Part shown: positions 34,779 through 43,321 of the stretch, piece after piece
Numbering within the stretch: position 1 is the stretch's first letter
Layout of the letters: the number at the start of each line of letters is the position of its first letter
Source of the DNA: Bacterioplanoides sp965200585
Lineage (GTDB): Bacteria; Pseudomonadota; Gammaproteobacteria; Pseudomonadales; Oceanobacteraceae
NCBI RefSeq assembly: GCF_965200585.1
Contig: NZ_OZ241361.1
Reading direction: 5' to 3' (one strand)
Length of the DNA: 64,000 bases
Notes under the pieces: model-generated
The model's input: the letters and a program-made list of their open reading frames with translations, nothing else
What the model was told of the DNA's origin: nothing
Database searches by the model: none
Made by a program: the position numbers and the translations under genes

Positions 34779-35585
34779 TCAGCCACCAAAGACACGTTTC
34801 AGGAAGCCTTTTTTCTGCTTCTCGAGAAAACGATGTGGGCGATCTTCACCTAAATAACGGGCAACGGCATCATCGTACGCTTGGCCGGCATCACTTTCTT
34901 CATCGTGAGTAACCGGGATACCCTGGTTGGAGGCTTTGAGTACGGCTTCGGATTCCGGGATAACACCCAGCAGTGGAATAGCAAGAATTTCTTCCACATC
35001 TTCGACCGATAACATTTCGCCGCGATCAACCCGCTCCGGGTTGTAGCGGGTCAGCAATAAATGCTCTTTCACACTTTTGCCTTGCTCAGCCATGCGCGAC
35101 TTGCTTTGCAGAATACCAATGATACGGTCTGAGTCGCGTACCGAAGACACTTCCGGATTAGTGACAATGATGGCTTCTTCAGCAAAATACAGTGCCATCT
35201 GAGCGCCATGCTCGATGCCTGCCGGAGAGTCACAGATGATGTAATCAAAATCTGTGGATAAATCGTTCAGCACTTTTTCCACGCCCTCAATGGTCAGGGC
35301 ATCTTTGTCACGGGTTTGTGAGGCTGGTAAAACAAACAGATTTTCAAGACGTTTGTCTTTGATCAGCGCTTGCTTCAGAGTGGCTTCACCCTGAACAACG
35401 TTGACGAAGTCGTATACCACGCGGCGCTCACAACCCATGACCAGATCGAGGTTACGCAGACCCACATCGAAGTCGATAACAACGGTTTTATTCCCTTTCA
35501 TCGCCAGTGCGGCAGAAATGGCTGCACTGGAGGTGGTTTTTCCCACTCCGCCTTTACCGGAGGTAACAACGATGATTTTAGCCAA
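34779..35585 (-). CDS. minD: Septum site-determining ATPase MinD
   Basis: This peripheral membrane ATPase recruits MinC. The 268-residue protein has the deviant Walker A GKGGVGKTT at residues 10-18, DFDVGLRNLDL, DSPAGIEHGAQ as switch II, and a C-terminal amphipathic membrane-targeting helix FLEKQKKGFLKRVFGG. It lies between minC (53 bp gap) and minE (10 bp gap) in one operon. Confidence 0.97.
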   Translation of the reverse strand: MAKIIVVTSGKGGVGKTTSSAAISAALAMKGNKTVVIDFDVGLRNLDLVMGCERRVVYDFVNVVQGEATLKQALIKDKRLENLFVLPASQTRDKDALTIEGVEKVLNDLSTDFDYIICDSPAGIEHGAQMALYFAEEAIIVTNPEVSSVRDSDRIIGILQSKSRMAEQGKSVKEHLLLTRYNPERVDRGEMLSVEDVEEILAIPLLGVIPESEAVLKASNQGIPVTHDEESDAGQAYDDAVARYLGEDRPHRFLEKQKKGFLKRVFGG

Positions 35586-35638
35586 GGCGTGAATCCCTTA
35601 ATTTTAGTGTCGTGTCGTATTTAAACTGCAAGCAGTAT

Positions 35639-36349
35639 TTATGAAACACCCATAATGTTCAAGTTAGCGCTATCGTCAGCGTCACTCTGGTTGAGCTGAA
35701 TCACCACTGGCTGTTTATGCCGCTCGTGTTGATCTTCAAACAACTTATATTGCCCGGCGATGGCAACCAATTCTGCTTCAAATTGTTGAGCGCTGATAAT
35801 TGCCGCTTCGCAACCTTTGGCTCCGGCCAGCGCCCGGCCACGCAAGGCGCCGTAAATATGGACATCACCCGTGGCAATCACTTCAGCACCAGCACTGACC
35901 ATACCCATAATGAACAGGTCACCATCAAAATACAGTTGCTGGCCTGAGCGTACGTTCGCGCTGTGAATTTTAACGGCACGCTGATGTTTTTCTTCAACAG
36001 CGGGCTGATTTTTTACAGCATTTTGCGAAGCCGAAGGAGCGTGTTTGGTTTGTCCACGTCCCAGGTCTGCCAGTTGCAAATCATTTAGCTGTGGTTGAAT
36101 GGTGCCTGGGCAATTTTTGACGGCAACCGCCTGTAATCCTGAGTTCCGACAAATAGTTTTTAACTGTGCCAGATCGATGGCATCCAATCCGTTGAGGTCC
36201 AGCACGCAGGGCAGGTTATTAAATAACGCTGGGGCTTCAGCTTTTTTCTGCGCCAGCTGCTGCTGAATCTGTTCCAGGTCATCGCCGCTGAAGGTCAGGG
36301 TGGTCAGCGGGACTAATCCCGCTTTGATTTTGACGTCCGTGCTAGTCAT
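35639..36349 (-). CDS. minC: Septum formation inhibitor MinC
   Basis: MinC blocks FtsZ assembly away from midcell. The 236-residue protein has an N-terminal FtsZ-interacting domain, a Pro/Ala/Lys-rich linker (about 105-130) and the C-terminal beta-helix MinC_C domain with SGQQLYFDGDLFIMGMVSAGAEVIATGDVHIYG in overlapping segments and RALAGAKG. It is the first of the minCDE genes and starts 5 bp after the HopJ-domain gene. Confidence 0.95.
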   Translation of the reverse strand: MTSTDVKIKAGLVPLTTLTFSGDDLEQIQQQLAQKKAEAPALFNNLPCVLDLNGLDAIDLAQLKTICRNSGLQAVAVKNCPGTIQPQLNDLQLADLGRGQTKHAPSASQNAVKNQPAVEEKHQRAVKIHSANVRSGQQLYFDGDLFIMGMVSAGAEVIATGDVHIYGALRGRALAGAKGCEAAIISAQQFEAELVAIAGQYKLFEDQHERHKQPVVIQLNQSDADDSANLNIMGVS

Positions 36350-36354
36350 AGCAT

Positions 36355-36708
36355 TCAGGCTTTTTGTTGCAGTGGGAACTGCTCAAAGGTGATATCGGCT
36401 AAGCCTTCTTTTAACAAATGACGCAGATTGTGATGGTTGTCCACATCCGGAGTGGCAACCACATCACGGTGATGTTCGCCAAAACAACGTAATGCCTGTC
36501 CCTGAGTCAGCTCCAGCAGCTGTGCCAGGGCAAAAACTTTGCAGCTGCCCTGATTCTGATCAACGGCATTGGCAACCGAACCATTCTGGAAAGCTGATGG
36601 TGTGAAATCAAACCAGGTTTCGATAAAGGCGAGGGTACTGGCAAATTGATGGTCATCGCTTTGCAGTTGTTGCAGGAAGGTAGCTTTGGCTTGTGGGAAA
36701 TCGCTCAT
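36355..36708 (-). CDS. HopJ-domain protein
   Basis: A 117-residue soluble protein of the HopJ type III effector family (PF08888-like): FIETWFDFTPSAFQNG, NQGSCKVFALAQL and LRCFGEHHRDVV are hallmark segments. Despite the family name, most members in environmental bacteria are housekeeping-like and no secretion system is visible here. It lies 5 bp upstream of minC on the same strand, so it is probably in the min operon. Confidence 0.85.
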   Translation of the reverse strand: MSDFPQAKATFLQQLQSDDHQFASTLAFIETWFDFTPSAFQNGSVANAVDQNQGSCKVFALAQLLELTQGQALRCFGEHHRDVVATPDVDNHHNLRHLLKEGLADITFEQFPLQQKA

Positions 36709-36765
36709 TCGACAGTCTCGGTACTTATTGGTAAAAAATTAGATTCACAATAAATTAGATAAACA

Positions 36766-36791
36766 AGCCCGCAAGGCTACCATTGCGGGCT
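36766..36791 (-). terminator. Hairpin after the 37 kb lipoprotein gene
   Basis: AGCCCGCAA/TTGCGGGCT with an 8-nt loop; the minus-strand flank is T-rich but interrupted. Confidence 0.65.
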
Positions 36792-36827
36792 GAGACTGTC
36801 ATTGTTTGGGGAGAGGCTGAGTTATTT

Positions 36828-37493
36828 TTATGAATCCGCTCTCAGGCCCAATGCTTCTTCAAAATGAGTCACTGCTTCGTAGATCGGAGTCAGTTCGGTG
36901 TTTGTTGAACCTGAGTTCGCAACCAGAGCGATGACGGCTGAATCCGATTCGAAATCACAGGCAGGCACATCAAAATCAATCACTGTGGCTACATCTTTTG
37001 CTGCTTCTGTGATGGTAATGCCATTTTCAGCATCGCCATCCCGATCCAGTGTTTGCAGCAGACGTAACATGTTAATGACTTCTGGAGCTGATACATCATC
37101 GGTATCGGCCAGATTTAACGGTGTCACAGTTTCGCTGGCGGGTACTGTTGGGAACTCGAGGTCACCAATAAAGAATGTGATGCTTTCGCCTTCCAGGTAC
37201 TGGAATTGGCCTTTCGAGTCGGTGACGCCTTGTAAAGAATCGGTGCGATAGCCGATGTTGATCACTGCGCTGTCGACAAAGGCACCTGTGAGTCTTGCAG
37301 TGCTGTCTTTCTCATCCGGAGTCTGGCTATCTCCAGGGTTTGATGTATCTCCTGGATTTTGAGTATCGTCTCCAAATGACGGGGTATCATCTGCGGCAAA
37401 TAAATTATCACCTTCTGAAGATGATCCGCCACCGCCACCACAAGCGGTTAACAGAGTTACAATGGCAGTCAGTGCAATCAGTTCTTTAATCAT
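36828..37493 (-). CDS. Putative lipoprotein with low-complexity linker
   Basis: A 221-residue lipoprotein: signal peptide and lipobox LTAC, then Gly/Ser and repeated NPGD/TPD units (residues 20-65), then one domain. The domain begins GAFVDSAVINIGYRTDSLQGVTD and continues GQFQYLEGESITFFIGDLEF, a pattern seen in many marine gammaproteobacterial surface lipoproteins. Function is unknown. The linker suggests the domain is held away from the membrane. Confidence 0.75.
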   Translation of the reverse strand: MIKELIALTAIVTLLTACGGGGGSSSEGDNLFAADDTPSFGDDTQNPGDTSNPGDSQTPDEKDSTARLTGAFVDSAVINIGYRTDSLQGVTDSKGQFQYLEGESITFFIGDLEFPTVPASETVTPLNLADTDDVSAPEVINMLRLLQTLDRDGDAENGITITEAAKDVATVIDFDVPACDFESDSAVIALVANSGSTNTELTPIYEAVTHFEEALGLRADS

Positions 37494-37751
37494 TTTAACG
37501 ATCTCTACATTCGATTAAATCAAAATCCTTCGGGTCAGTATCCTCTCTGACACTCACAATAGGCAGATTCTCTGAACGATCAAACTTTAAACAGCAAAAA
37601 TGTCTACTGCGTCTGAAATTTTTATCCGAGTGTGAGCCAGATCAACAAATAATTGCTCGTCAGACCCTCAGTTTTATCAATCTAATATTCTGTAAAACCT
37701 TCGAATCAGGTTAATAAATACGAGGTTTTTGTGACGCTATGTTAACCAGCT

Positions 37752-37904
37752 TTAACTCATCATGCTACGAAACGCGCGGATACGACGTAAGCCATACAAG
37801 CCAATGAGTAGTACGGTTGCTAACTGGCTGCCCAACGCAACACTGCAACTTAATGATCCGAGCCCTAAGGCATAAGTGATTACTCGCTTTTGGTTGGTTT
37901 TCAT
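37752..37904 (-). CDS. Small single-helix membrane protein (50 residues)
   Basis: This short frame starts MKTNQKRVITYALGLG, continues through one hydrophobic segment (about residues 10-38, SLSCSVALGSQLATVLLIGLY) and ends with a basic tail LRRIRAFRSMMS. The ATG has a GAGG ribosome site (AGTGAGGAAACCGA). It diverges from the TetR gene and shares its inverted-repeat operator region, so it may be a TetR target. No known family is recognised. Confidence 0.62.
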   Translation of the reverse strand: MKTNQKRVITYALGLGSLSCSVALGSQLATVLLIGLYGLRRIRAFRSMMS

Positions 37905-37945
37905 TCGGTTTCCTCACTGTATTGGTTCGAATAAAATATGGATTA

Positions 37946-37988
37946 TAAACACTGTTTAAAATAAAGCTAGAATTTTAAACGGTGTTTA
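37946..37988. promoter_or_regulatory. Large inverted-repeat operator, probable TetR site
   Basis: Arms of 17 bp (37946-37962 and 37972-37988, TAAACACTGTTTAAAAT against its complement) differ at one base and flank a 9-bp centre. The element ends 35 bp before the chosen TetR ATG and 42 bp from the divergent small gene. Autoregulation is likely. Confidence 0.78.
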
Positions 37989-38023
37989 CTATACTGCTGG
38001 TATTCAAGGTTAAGGCTCTAAGC

Positions 38024-38617
38024 ATGGCGCGCAGAAAAGATCATACTCACGACGAAATACGCTCTCTGGCACTGGAGGCAATGCAGCAGCATTTGCAGCA
38101 ACAGCCAGCCGACACCATGAGCTTGCGCAAGTTGGCGCAAGCCATTGGCTACTCTCCGGCTACTTTGATTAACGTTTTTGGCAGTTATGATCATTTATTG
38201 CTGAGTGTCAGCGCTATCACGCTGGACCGTCTGGCGCAGCAGCTGGCACATCATGCAGCAACTGAGCTGTCGCCGTTGCAACGGCTGCATTCCTTTGGCA
38301 AAACTTATCTGCAATTTGCCCGGCAAAACCCTTATTGTTGGCAACTGCTGTTTGAACATCGCTTACCTGACGGTGATGAGATTCCTGATTGGCAGCAACA
38401 GCGTATCGATCAGCTGTTTGCCATTATTGAACAGGCGTTGGCTGAATTATCTCCCGACGCTGAGAATGTCCGCCAGGCGGCCCGAACGATCTGGGCATCG
38501 GTGCATGGTATCTGTACGCTGTCGCTGAATGATAAATTGTTTGCTGATCACCTGAGCAATGCCGACTCGATGATCGAGTCGTTAATACATCATTACATTA
38601 ACTCCTGGTCTCGCTGA
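38024..38617 (+). CDS. TetR-family transcriptional regulator
   Basis: A 197-residue regulator. The N-terminal helix-turn-helix (MSLRKLAQAIGYSPATLINVFGSYDHLL) is typical, and the C-terminal part resembles the TetR_C_33/WHG-type ligand domain with PYCWQLLFEHRLP and WASVHGICTL. I chose ATG 38024 because it fits the domain start. The longer frame would begin at 37982, inside the operator. It is followed after 35 bp by the MFS-acyltransferase gene, the likely controlled partner in lipid metabolism. Confidence 0.88.
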   Translation: MARRKDHTHDEIRSLALEAMQQHLQQQPADTMSLRKLAQAIGYSPATLINVFGSYDHLLLSVSAITLDRLAQQLAHHAATELSPLQRLHSFGKTYLQFARQNPYCWQLLFEHRLPDGDEIPDWQQQRIDQLFAIIEQALAELSPDAENVRQAARTIWASVHGICTLSLNDKLFADHLSNADSMIESLIHHYINSWSR

Positions 38618-38652
38618 GCCTTGATTTCATGAATAGCAAAAGGATGCCCTCA

Positions 38653-40536
38653 ATGAGTGAGCACAGTCAGTTTTCATTATTATCCAAGCGCCGTTTTTTA
38701 CCCTATTTTTTAACCCAGGCCCTCGGCGCATTTAACGACAATTTGTATAAAAATGCGTTGTTACTGATGATCGCCTTCGGTGGGGTTGTCAGTCATGAAG
38801 ACAGTGCGTTGTTAACTAATCTGGCGGCCGGTATTTTTATTCTGCCGTTTTTTTTATTTTCTCCGATTGCCGGGCAAATTGCCGATAAAATGGAAAAGTC
38901 ACAATTGATCCGCTGGGTTAAAGGATTGGAAGTGCTGATTATGTTGCTGGCAGCGGTATCGATTTTAGCCGGTAATGTCTGGGGGCTGATGGCCTTGCTG
39001 TTTTTAATGGGTCTGCAGTCTGCCATTTTTGGCCCGGTGAAATTTGCGTTATTGCCGCAACATTTATCGCAGGATGAGTTAGTGGGTGGTAATGCTTTGG
39101 TGGAAATGGGCACCTTTATTGCCATCCTGGCCGGTACTATTTGTGCTGGTGTGTTATTTGACTTTGACGATAGCCGTTATTGGATTGCTTCCGGTGTGGT
39201 GTTGTTTGCCGTATTCGGCTTGTTTTCCAGCCGTTTTATTCCGCAAGCAGCAGCAAATGATCCAGCGTTGAGCATCAACTGGAATCCATTTACCGAGCTG
39301 GCCAATACTATTAAACAGGCGCGTGAAAACCGTGCGGTGTTTTTATCCATCGTGGCCATTAGCTGGTTCTGGTTTATCGGAGCCAGTTACCTGACTCAAT
39401 TTCCGAATTTTTCCAAAGAATATCTGGGCGGTTCAACACAACTGGTCACGGTGTTGCTGACGCTGTTTTCGCTGGGGGTGGCTGCGGGCTCATTGGTGTG
39501 TGAAAAATTATCTGGCCATAAAGTGGAATTAGGTATTGTGCCTATCGGCTCGGTTGGCATGAGTGTATTTGGTCTTGATTTATGGTTTGCCATTGATCAG
39601 ATTCAGGTTGTTGAAGGCATGACAGCCATGGCCTTTATCGAGAATTCTGCTAACTGGCGACTGATGGTGGATATCGCTTTGCTCAGTGCATTTGGTGGCT
39701 TGTTTGTGGTGCCGTTACAGGCACTGATTCAGCAGCGCAGCGATGATAAAAACCGGGCGCAGATTATTGCCGCCAACAACGTACTCAATGCGCTGTTTAT
39801 GGTGGTTAGTGCCGGGGTTGGCATTCTGCTATTGGCGGTACTGGAAATGTCGATTGGCGATTATTTTCTGGTATTGGCGATTCTGAATTTAATGGTTGCT
39901 GCTTATGTTTATGCTCAGGTGCCTGAATTTGTTCTGCGCTTTTTTATCTGGATGCTGAGTCATACCTTGTATCGGGTGTCGCACAAAGGGTTAGACAACA
40001 TTCCTGAACATGGCCCGGCGGTGCTGGTGTGTAACCATGTGAGTTATGTGGACGCGCTGTTAATTGCCGGGACGTATCAACGCCCGATCCGGTTTGTGAT
40101 GGATAAAACCATTGCTCAGATGCCGGGGCTAAAAACCTTTTTTAAACTGGCGAAAACCATTCCAATCTGTTCACCCAAAGCCGATGCTGAGCTGTATGAA
40201 ACGGCGTTTAAACGCATTAAATCTGAGCTGGACGATGGTGAGTTGGTGTGTATCTTCCCAGAAGGGAAACTGACCCAGGATGGTGAGGTGGACGAATTTA
40301 AAAAGGGCATCGAACGGATTATTGCAGAAACTCCAGTGCCGGTTATTCCGATGGCACTGGATGGCTTATGGGGCAGTTTCTTCTCTCATAAAGATGGACA
40401 TGCACTGACAACAAAACCGAAGCGCTTCTGGTCGAAGGTATCATTAACCGCGGGAGCGGCTGTTGAACCTCAACAGGTCAGTGCCGATGATTTGCGTCAG
40501 AGAGTATTGAGCCTGAAGAATACTGAGGTGAAATAA
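38653..40536 (+). CDS. MFS lysophospholipid transporter fused to PlsC-type acyltransferase
   Basis: A fusion of about 627 residues. The N-terminal 400 residues are an MFS domain of the LplT group (YFLTQALGAFNDNLYKNALLLM). The C-terminal part is a PlsC acyltransferase with NHVSYVD (HX4D) near residue 461, FPEGKLTQDG near 535 and PVIPMALDGLWGS. The usual third, AMP-binding (acyl-ACP synthetase) domain of Aas fusions is absent. Likely role: flip lysophospholipid inward and re-acylate it. ATG 38653 has an AAGGA ribosome site; ATG 38629 and 38644 are alternatives. Confidence 0.88.
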   Translation: MSEHSQFSLLSKRRFLPYFLTQALGAFNDNLYKNALLLMIAFGGVVSHEDSALLTNLAAGIFILPFFLFSPIAGQIADKMEKSQLIRWVKGLEVLIMLLAAVSILAGNVWGLMALLFLMGLQSAIFGPVKFALLPQHLSQDELVGGNALVEMGTFIAILAGTICAGVLFDFDDSRYWIASGVVLFAVFGLFSSRFIPQAAANDPALSINWNPFTELANTIKQARENRAVFLSIVAISWFWFIGASYLTQFPNFSKEYLGGSTQLVTVLLTLFSLGVAAGSLVCEKLSGHKVELGIVPIGSVGMSVFGLDLWFAIDQIQVVEGMTAMAFIENSANWRLMVDIALLSAFGGLFVVPLQALIQQRSDDKNRAQIIAANNVLNALFMVVSAGVGILLLAVLEMSIGDYFLVLAILNLMVAAYVYAQVPEFVLRFFIWMLSHTLYRVSHKGLDNIPEHGPAVLVCNHVSYVDALLIAGTYQRPIRFVMDKTIAQMPGLKTFFKLAKTIPICSPKADAELYETAFKRIKSELDDGELVCIFPEGKLTQDGEVDEFKKGIERIIAETPVPVIPMALDGLWGSFFSHKDGHALTTKPKRFWSKVSLTAGAAVEPQQVSADDLRQRVLSLKNTEVK

Positions 40537-40568
40537 TCTTTTGGGCGATGTCGTCCAGGTGATGTTTC

Positions 40569-41291
40569 TCAGGTTTTGTTGCGTCGTTTGTCCTGAACGA
40601 CGTAACTCTTTCCCTTGTCTCTTTTTATATTAAATAAGTCGATATCCTTGATCAGGTCACTCAGCTTTTGATAGCCATAATTGCGCTGATCAAAAGATGT
40701 GTGATTTTTAATATGGCTGCCGATGGGGCCTAATCTGGCCCAGCCATTTTCATCTTCGACAGCTGTAATGGCTTGTCGTAGTAACTTTATCAAGCGGGTA
40801 TCTGATTTCAGTTGCTGTGCTTTACTTTTCTCCGGGTTGCTATTTTGTTCTGGAATATTTTTTGGCTTATCAAGAAATAAAAAGCTGGAACAGGCATTTA
40901 CAAAAGGCTCCGGAGTTTTTCGCTCACCAAACCCTAATACTCGCTTTCCTTCTGCAATCGCACGGGTTGCAACGGGAGTGAAGTCTGAATCGGAAGAGAC
41001 CAAGCAGATCACATCGACTGCTTTGGTATAAAGCACATCCATAACATCAATAGCTAACGCAATATCTGAAGCGTTTTTCTGCTTGGTTAAATCAAACTGT
41101 TGTATAGGTTGTACCGCGTATTCATGAAGAATGTCGCGCCATGGTTTTAAGCTGTCTTTTGTCCAATTGCCATAAGCCCGGCGGATACTGACGCTGCCAT
41201 AAGTTGCAAGCTCTGAAAGGATAAATTCAATACGGTCTGCCGGTGCATTATCGGCATCAACAAACAGCGCAATTTTTTCGTGAAGGCTCAA
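40569..41291 (-). CDS. NYN-domain (PIN-like) RNase with LOTUS/OST-HTH domain
   Basis: A 240-residue cytoplasmic protein. Residues 1-150 form a NYN/DUF88 nuclease-like domain with the acidic residues FVDADNAP, DIALAIDVMD and SSDSDF. Residues 165-235 form an OST-HTH/LOTUS-type winged helix (LIKLLRQAITAVEDENGWARLGPIG). Related proteins bind or cut RNA; the bacterial targets are unknown. It is divergent from the LysE gene, with Fur-like and hairpin elements between. Confidence 0.86.
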   Translation of the reverse strand: MSLHEKIALFVDADNAPADRIEFILSELATYGSVSIRRAYGNWTKDSLKPWRDILHEYAVQPIQQFDLTKQKNASDIALAIDVMDVLYTKAVDVICLVSSDSDFTPVATRAIAEGKRVLGFGERKTPEPFVNACSSFLFLDKPKNIPEQNSNPEKSKAQQLKSDTRLIKLLRQAITAVEDENGWARLGPIGSHIKNHTSFDQRNYGYQKLSDLIKDIDLFNIKRDKGKSYVVQDKRRNKT

Positions 41292-41340
41292 CTGGATATC
41301 CCTGTTATGGCATTACTATTGATAATAATATACATCAAAT

Positions 41341-41355
41341 TGATAATCATTATCA
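41341..41355. promoter_or_regulatory. Perfect Fur-type 7-1-7 palindrome
   Basis: TGATAATCATTATCA is an exact TGATAAT-N-ATTATCA Fur core, with an extra GATAAT at 41320-41325 just upstream. It lies 85 bp before the LysE start and 50 bp from the NYN start, so it could control either gene. Confidence 0.78.
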
Positions 41356-41400
41356 AATGAGGGCTGGTCAGTTTTGTTCAATATCTGAGGCAGTGAGCAC

Positions 41401-41444
41401 GACATACTGCCGCACATCTGTTTTTTGATGTGAGGTGGTATGTC
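41401..41444 (+). promoter_or_regulatory. Long hairpin sequestering the LysE ribosome site and start codon
   Basis: The arms 41401-41418 and 41427-41444 can form 17 of 18 pairs (two G-U) around an 8-nt T-rich loop. The second arm contains GAGGTGG and ATG 41440-41442, so in the mRNA both Shine-Dalgarno and start would be buried. Confidence 0.6.
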
Positions 41445-42021
41445 ATTTTCTATTCTTCTTTCCATGTCAGCGTTTGCGCTGGCATCGTCGATTTCTCCCG
41501 GGCCGGTGAATCTGGTTGGCCTGAGCAGCGGCATTCGTTACCCCTTACGTTATGGTTTTATTTTTATCAGTGGTGCCACGCTGGGTTTTTTACTGTTGTT
41601 TGTACTGGTGGGTTTGGGGCTGAATCAGCTCTTTATTGTTTATCCCGAGACATATCAATGGCTGCATTGGGCGGGTGTTATTTTCTTAATATATTTAAGT
41701 TGGATGTTATTCCGGGCGAGTGGTGACCTGTCGGAATCTGATCATCATTTTCCGGGTTTTTGGTCGGGTTTTCTGATGCAGTGGCTTAACCCTAAGGCCT
41801 GGCTGGCGTCTGCTGCGGGTATTGCCACCTATGCCCAGGGGAAAGATGAGCTGCTGATCTTTGCGGCGATTTATGGCCCGGTTTGTTGGTTGTCGTTGGC
41901 AGTTTGGGTTATATCAGGAATGTATTTCCGCCGCTGGTTACAACAGCCATCATGGTTACAGGCTTTTAATCGTGGTTTATCTGTACTCTTGCTGTTTAGC
42001 GTATGCTGGTCGCTTTTATAA
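41440..42021 (+). CDS. LysE-family exporter
   Basis: A 193-residue inner-membrane protein with about six helices and the LysE/RhtB features SISPGPVNLVGLSSGIRYPLR at the start, GATLGFLLLFVLVGLGL and FLMQWLNPKAWLASAAG. It probably exports amino acids or related small molecules. The start sits inside a strong hairpin and downstream of a Fur-like palindrome. It converges with an AraC gene (3 bp between stops), which in this arrangement often regulates the exporter. Confidence 0.88.
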   Translation: MSFSILLSMSAFALASSISPGPVNLVGLSSGIRYPLRYGFIFISGATLGFLLLFVLVGLGLNQLFIVYPETYQWLHWAGVIFLIYLSWMLFRASGDLSESDHHFPGFWSGFLMQWLNPKAWLASAAGIATYAQGKDELLIFAAIYGPVCWLSLAVWVISGMYFRRWLQQPSWLQAFNRGLSVLLLFSVCWSLL

Positions 42022-42024
42022 GCT

Positions 42025-42852
42025 TTATAAGGCGTTTTTCAGATATTGCCCGGGTGTGGTCGCCGTTAGTTTTTTAAACGCTCGCTGAAAATGTGCCTGA
42101 TCTGAAAACGCCAGTTGTTGAGCAATATCGGCGATACCCTGGCCTTGTTTTAGTAATTGCTGACTGTATTGAATACGTTGGTTAATTAAATAGGCGTGAG
42201 GTGTCAGGCCGTAATGTGATTTAAAGCTACGAATCAGGTGGCCCTCACTGCAATCCGCAATCGCCTGTAATTCAGCCAATGTGGGTGTTTCACTCAGGTT
42301 ATCGGTAAGTCGCTGAGCAACCGCCTCTAAAGCACGGGGTGGCAATACTATTTGAGTGGTGGTATTTCTCAGCCAACCCATCAGCGATAATAAAAAATCA
42401 ATCAGTAAGGATTGTTTTGCCAATAATGGGCTGGTGTTATCGGAGAAGACCGCAGCCATTTCACAATAATCCTGATACCAGTTCGTTGTATGATCCTGTG
42501 GGGGTATCACCGCCCGGTTAATCGGTTGCCATACGTTATCTGCCGATAACCCGGCATCCTGCAGTAGTTGCATCAGCCAATGGGTATCGATATACATCAT
42601 CCAGTATGCCCAGGGATGATCTTCGACCGGATTGCAGCTATGAACCCATTGTGGATTCATCATCACTAAGTCACCGCTGCTGATCGGGTAATGATCCTGA
42701 CGATATTGAAACGTACATCGCCCCTCGGTAATTGCCCCAATCGACCATTGCGGGTGACTGTGTGGGGCATAATTCACCTTACGGCCATCGTTAACACGCC
42801 GGAGTTCGGCATAAGGCAGGCCGTTATGACGCCAGAATAACGAGCTGCTCAT
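42025..42852 (-). CDS. AraC-family regulator with AraC_binding cupin domain
   Basis: A 275-residue regulator. The N-terminal cupin has HSHPQWSIGAITEGRCTF and GDLVMMNPQWVHSCNP, typical of AraC proteins paired with LysE-type exporters. The C-terminal HTH (LAELQAIADCSEGHLIRSFKSHYGLTPHAY in parts, then FSDQAHFQRAFKKLTATTPGQY) is complete. Ligand unknown. It lies beside and antiparallel to the LysE gene. Confidence 0.9.
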   Translation of the reverse strand: MSSSLFWRHNGLPYAELRRVNDGRKVNYAPHSHPQWSIGAITEGRCTFQYRQDHYPISSGDLVMMNPQWVHSCNPVEDHPWAYWMMYIDTHWLMQLLQDAGLSADNVWQPINRAVIPPQDHTTNWYQDYCEMAAVFSDNTSPLLAKQSLLIDFLLSLMGWLRNTTTQIVLPPRALEAVAQRLTDNLSETPTLAELQAIADCSEGHLIRSFKSHYGLTPHAYLINQRIQYSQQLLKQGQGIADIAQQLAFSDQAHFQRAFKKLTATTPGQYLKNAL

Positions 42853-42854
42853 AA

Positions 42855-43262
42855 TCAGAACTTAAATACATCCCGGCAGCCATCGTAATTACGCAGGCTT
42901 TCATCCAGTGCCAGAACGTCTGGCAGGCGACGCCAGCGTTTATGGAAGAACACCATCGGGCAAACACGGCCATCAGGGAGCTGGTCAATCAGAGTTTGCC
43001 ATTCTTCAACCGAATCATAATCCGGGTAATTACCGGCGGTGCGGGTGCCGTAAGTTGGGCCATTTAAGCGTGTCAGCTCTAATTCAAAAAACGCTTCCGG
43101 CGTGGTCCATTGCTGAGTTTGTTCATGCCATACGGTTAAGCTGGGCTTGTTGGGGTCAAGGTCGCCATTGCGGGGGGAGCCATCGTCAACCTGATGGCTG
43201 GCCTGGCAGCCGGTTAATAAACCAACTAACAACAGAGAAGATATTATGGATAACGGTCGCAT
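42855..43262 (-). CDS. Small lipoprotein of unknown function
   Basis: A 135-residue lipoprotein with signal peptide and lipobox LTGC at about residue 19. The mature part is Trp- and Arg-rich (WHEQTQQWTTPEAFFELELTR and FFHKRWRRLPDVLALDESL) with two Cys that may pair. No family is recognised. It ends 2 bp before the AraC gene on the same strand, so the two may be cotranscribed. Confidence 0.72.
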   Translation of the reverse strand: MRPLSIISSLLLVGLLTGCQASHQVDDGSPRNGDLDPNKPSLTVWHEQTQQWTTPEAFFELELTRLNGPTYGTRTAGNYPDYDSVEEWQTLIDQLPDGRVCPMVFFHKRWRRLPDVLALDESLRNYDGCRDVFKF

Positions 43263-43321
43263 AAATAATATTCCATTTATCTGAGTTAATAGCAGTATGG
43301 CACAGCCTGAAGGTGATGCGG

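Noticed and set aside
36355..36708. Type III effector from the HopJ family name
   Set aside because: No secretion genes or signals are present; the domain is common in non-pathogens.
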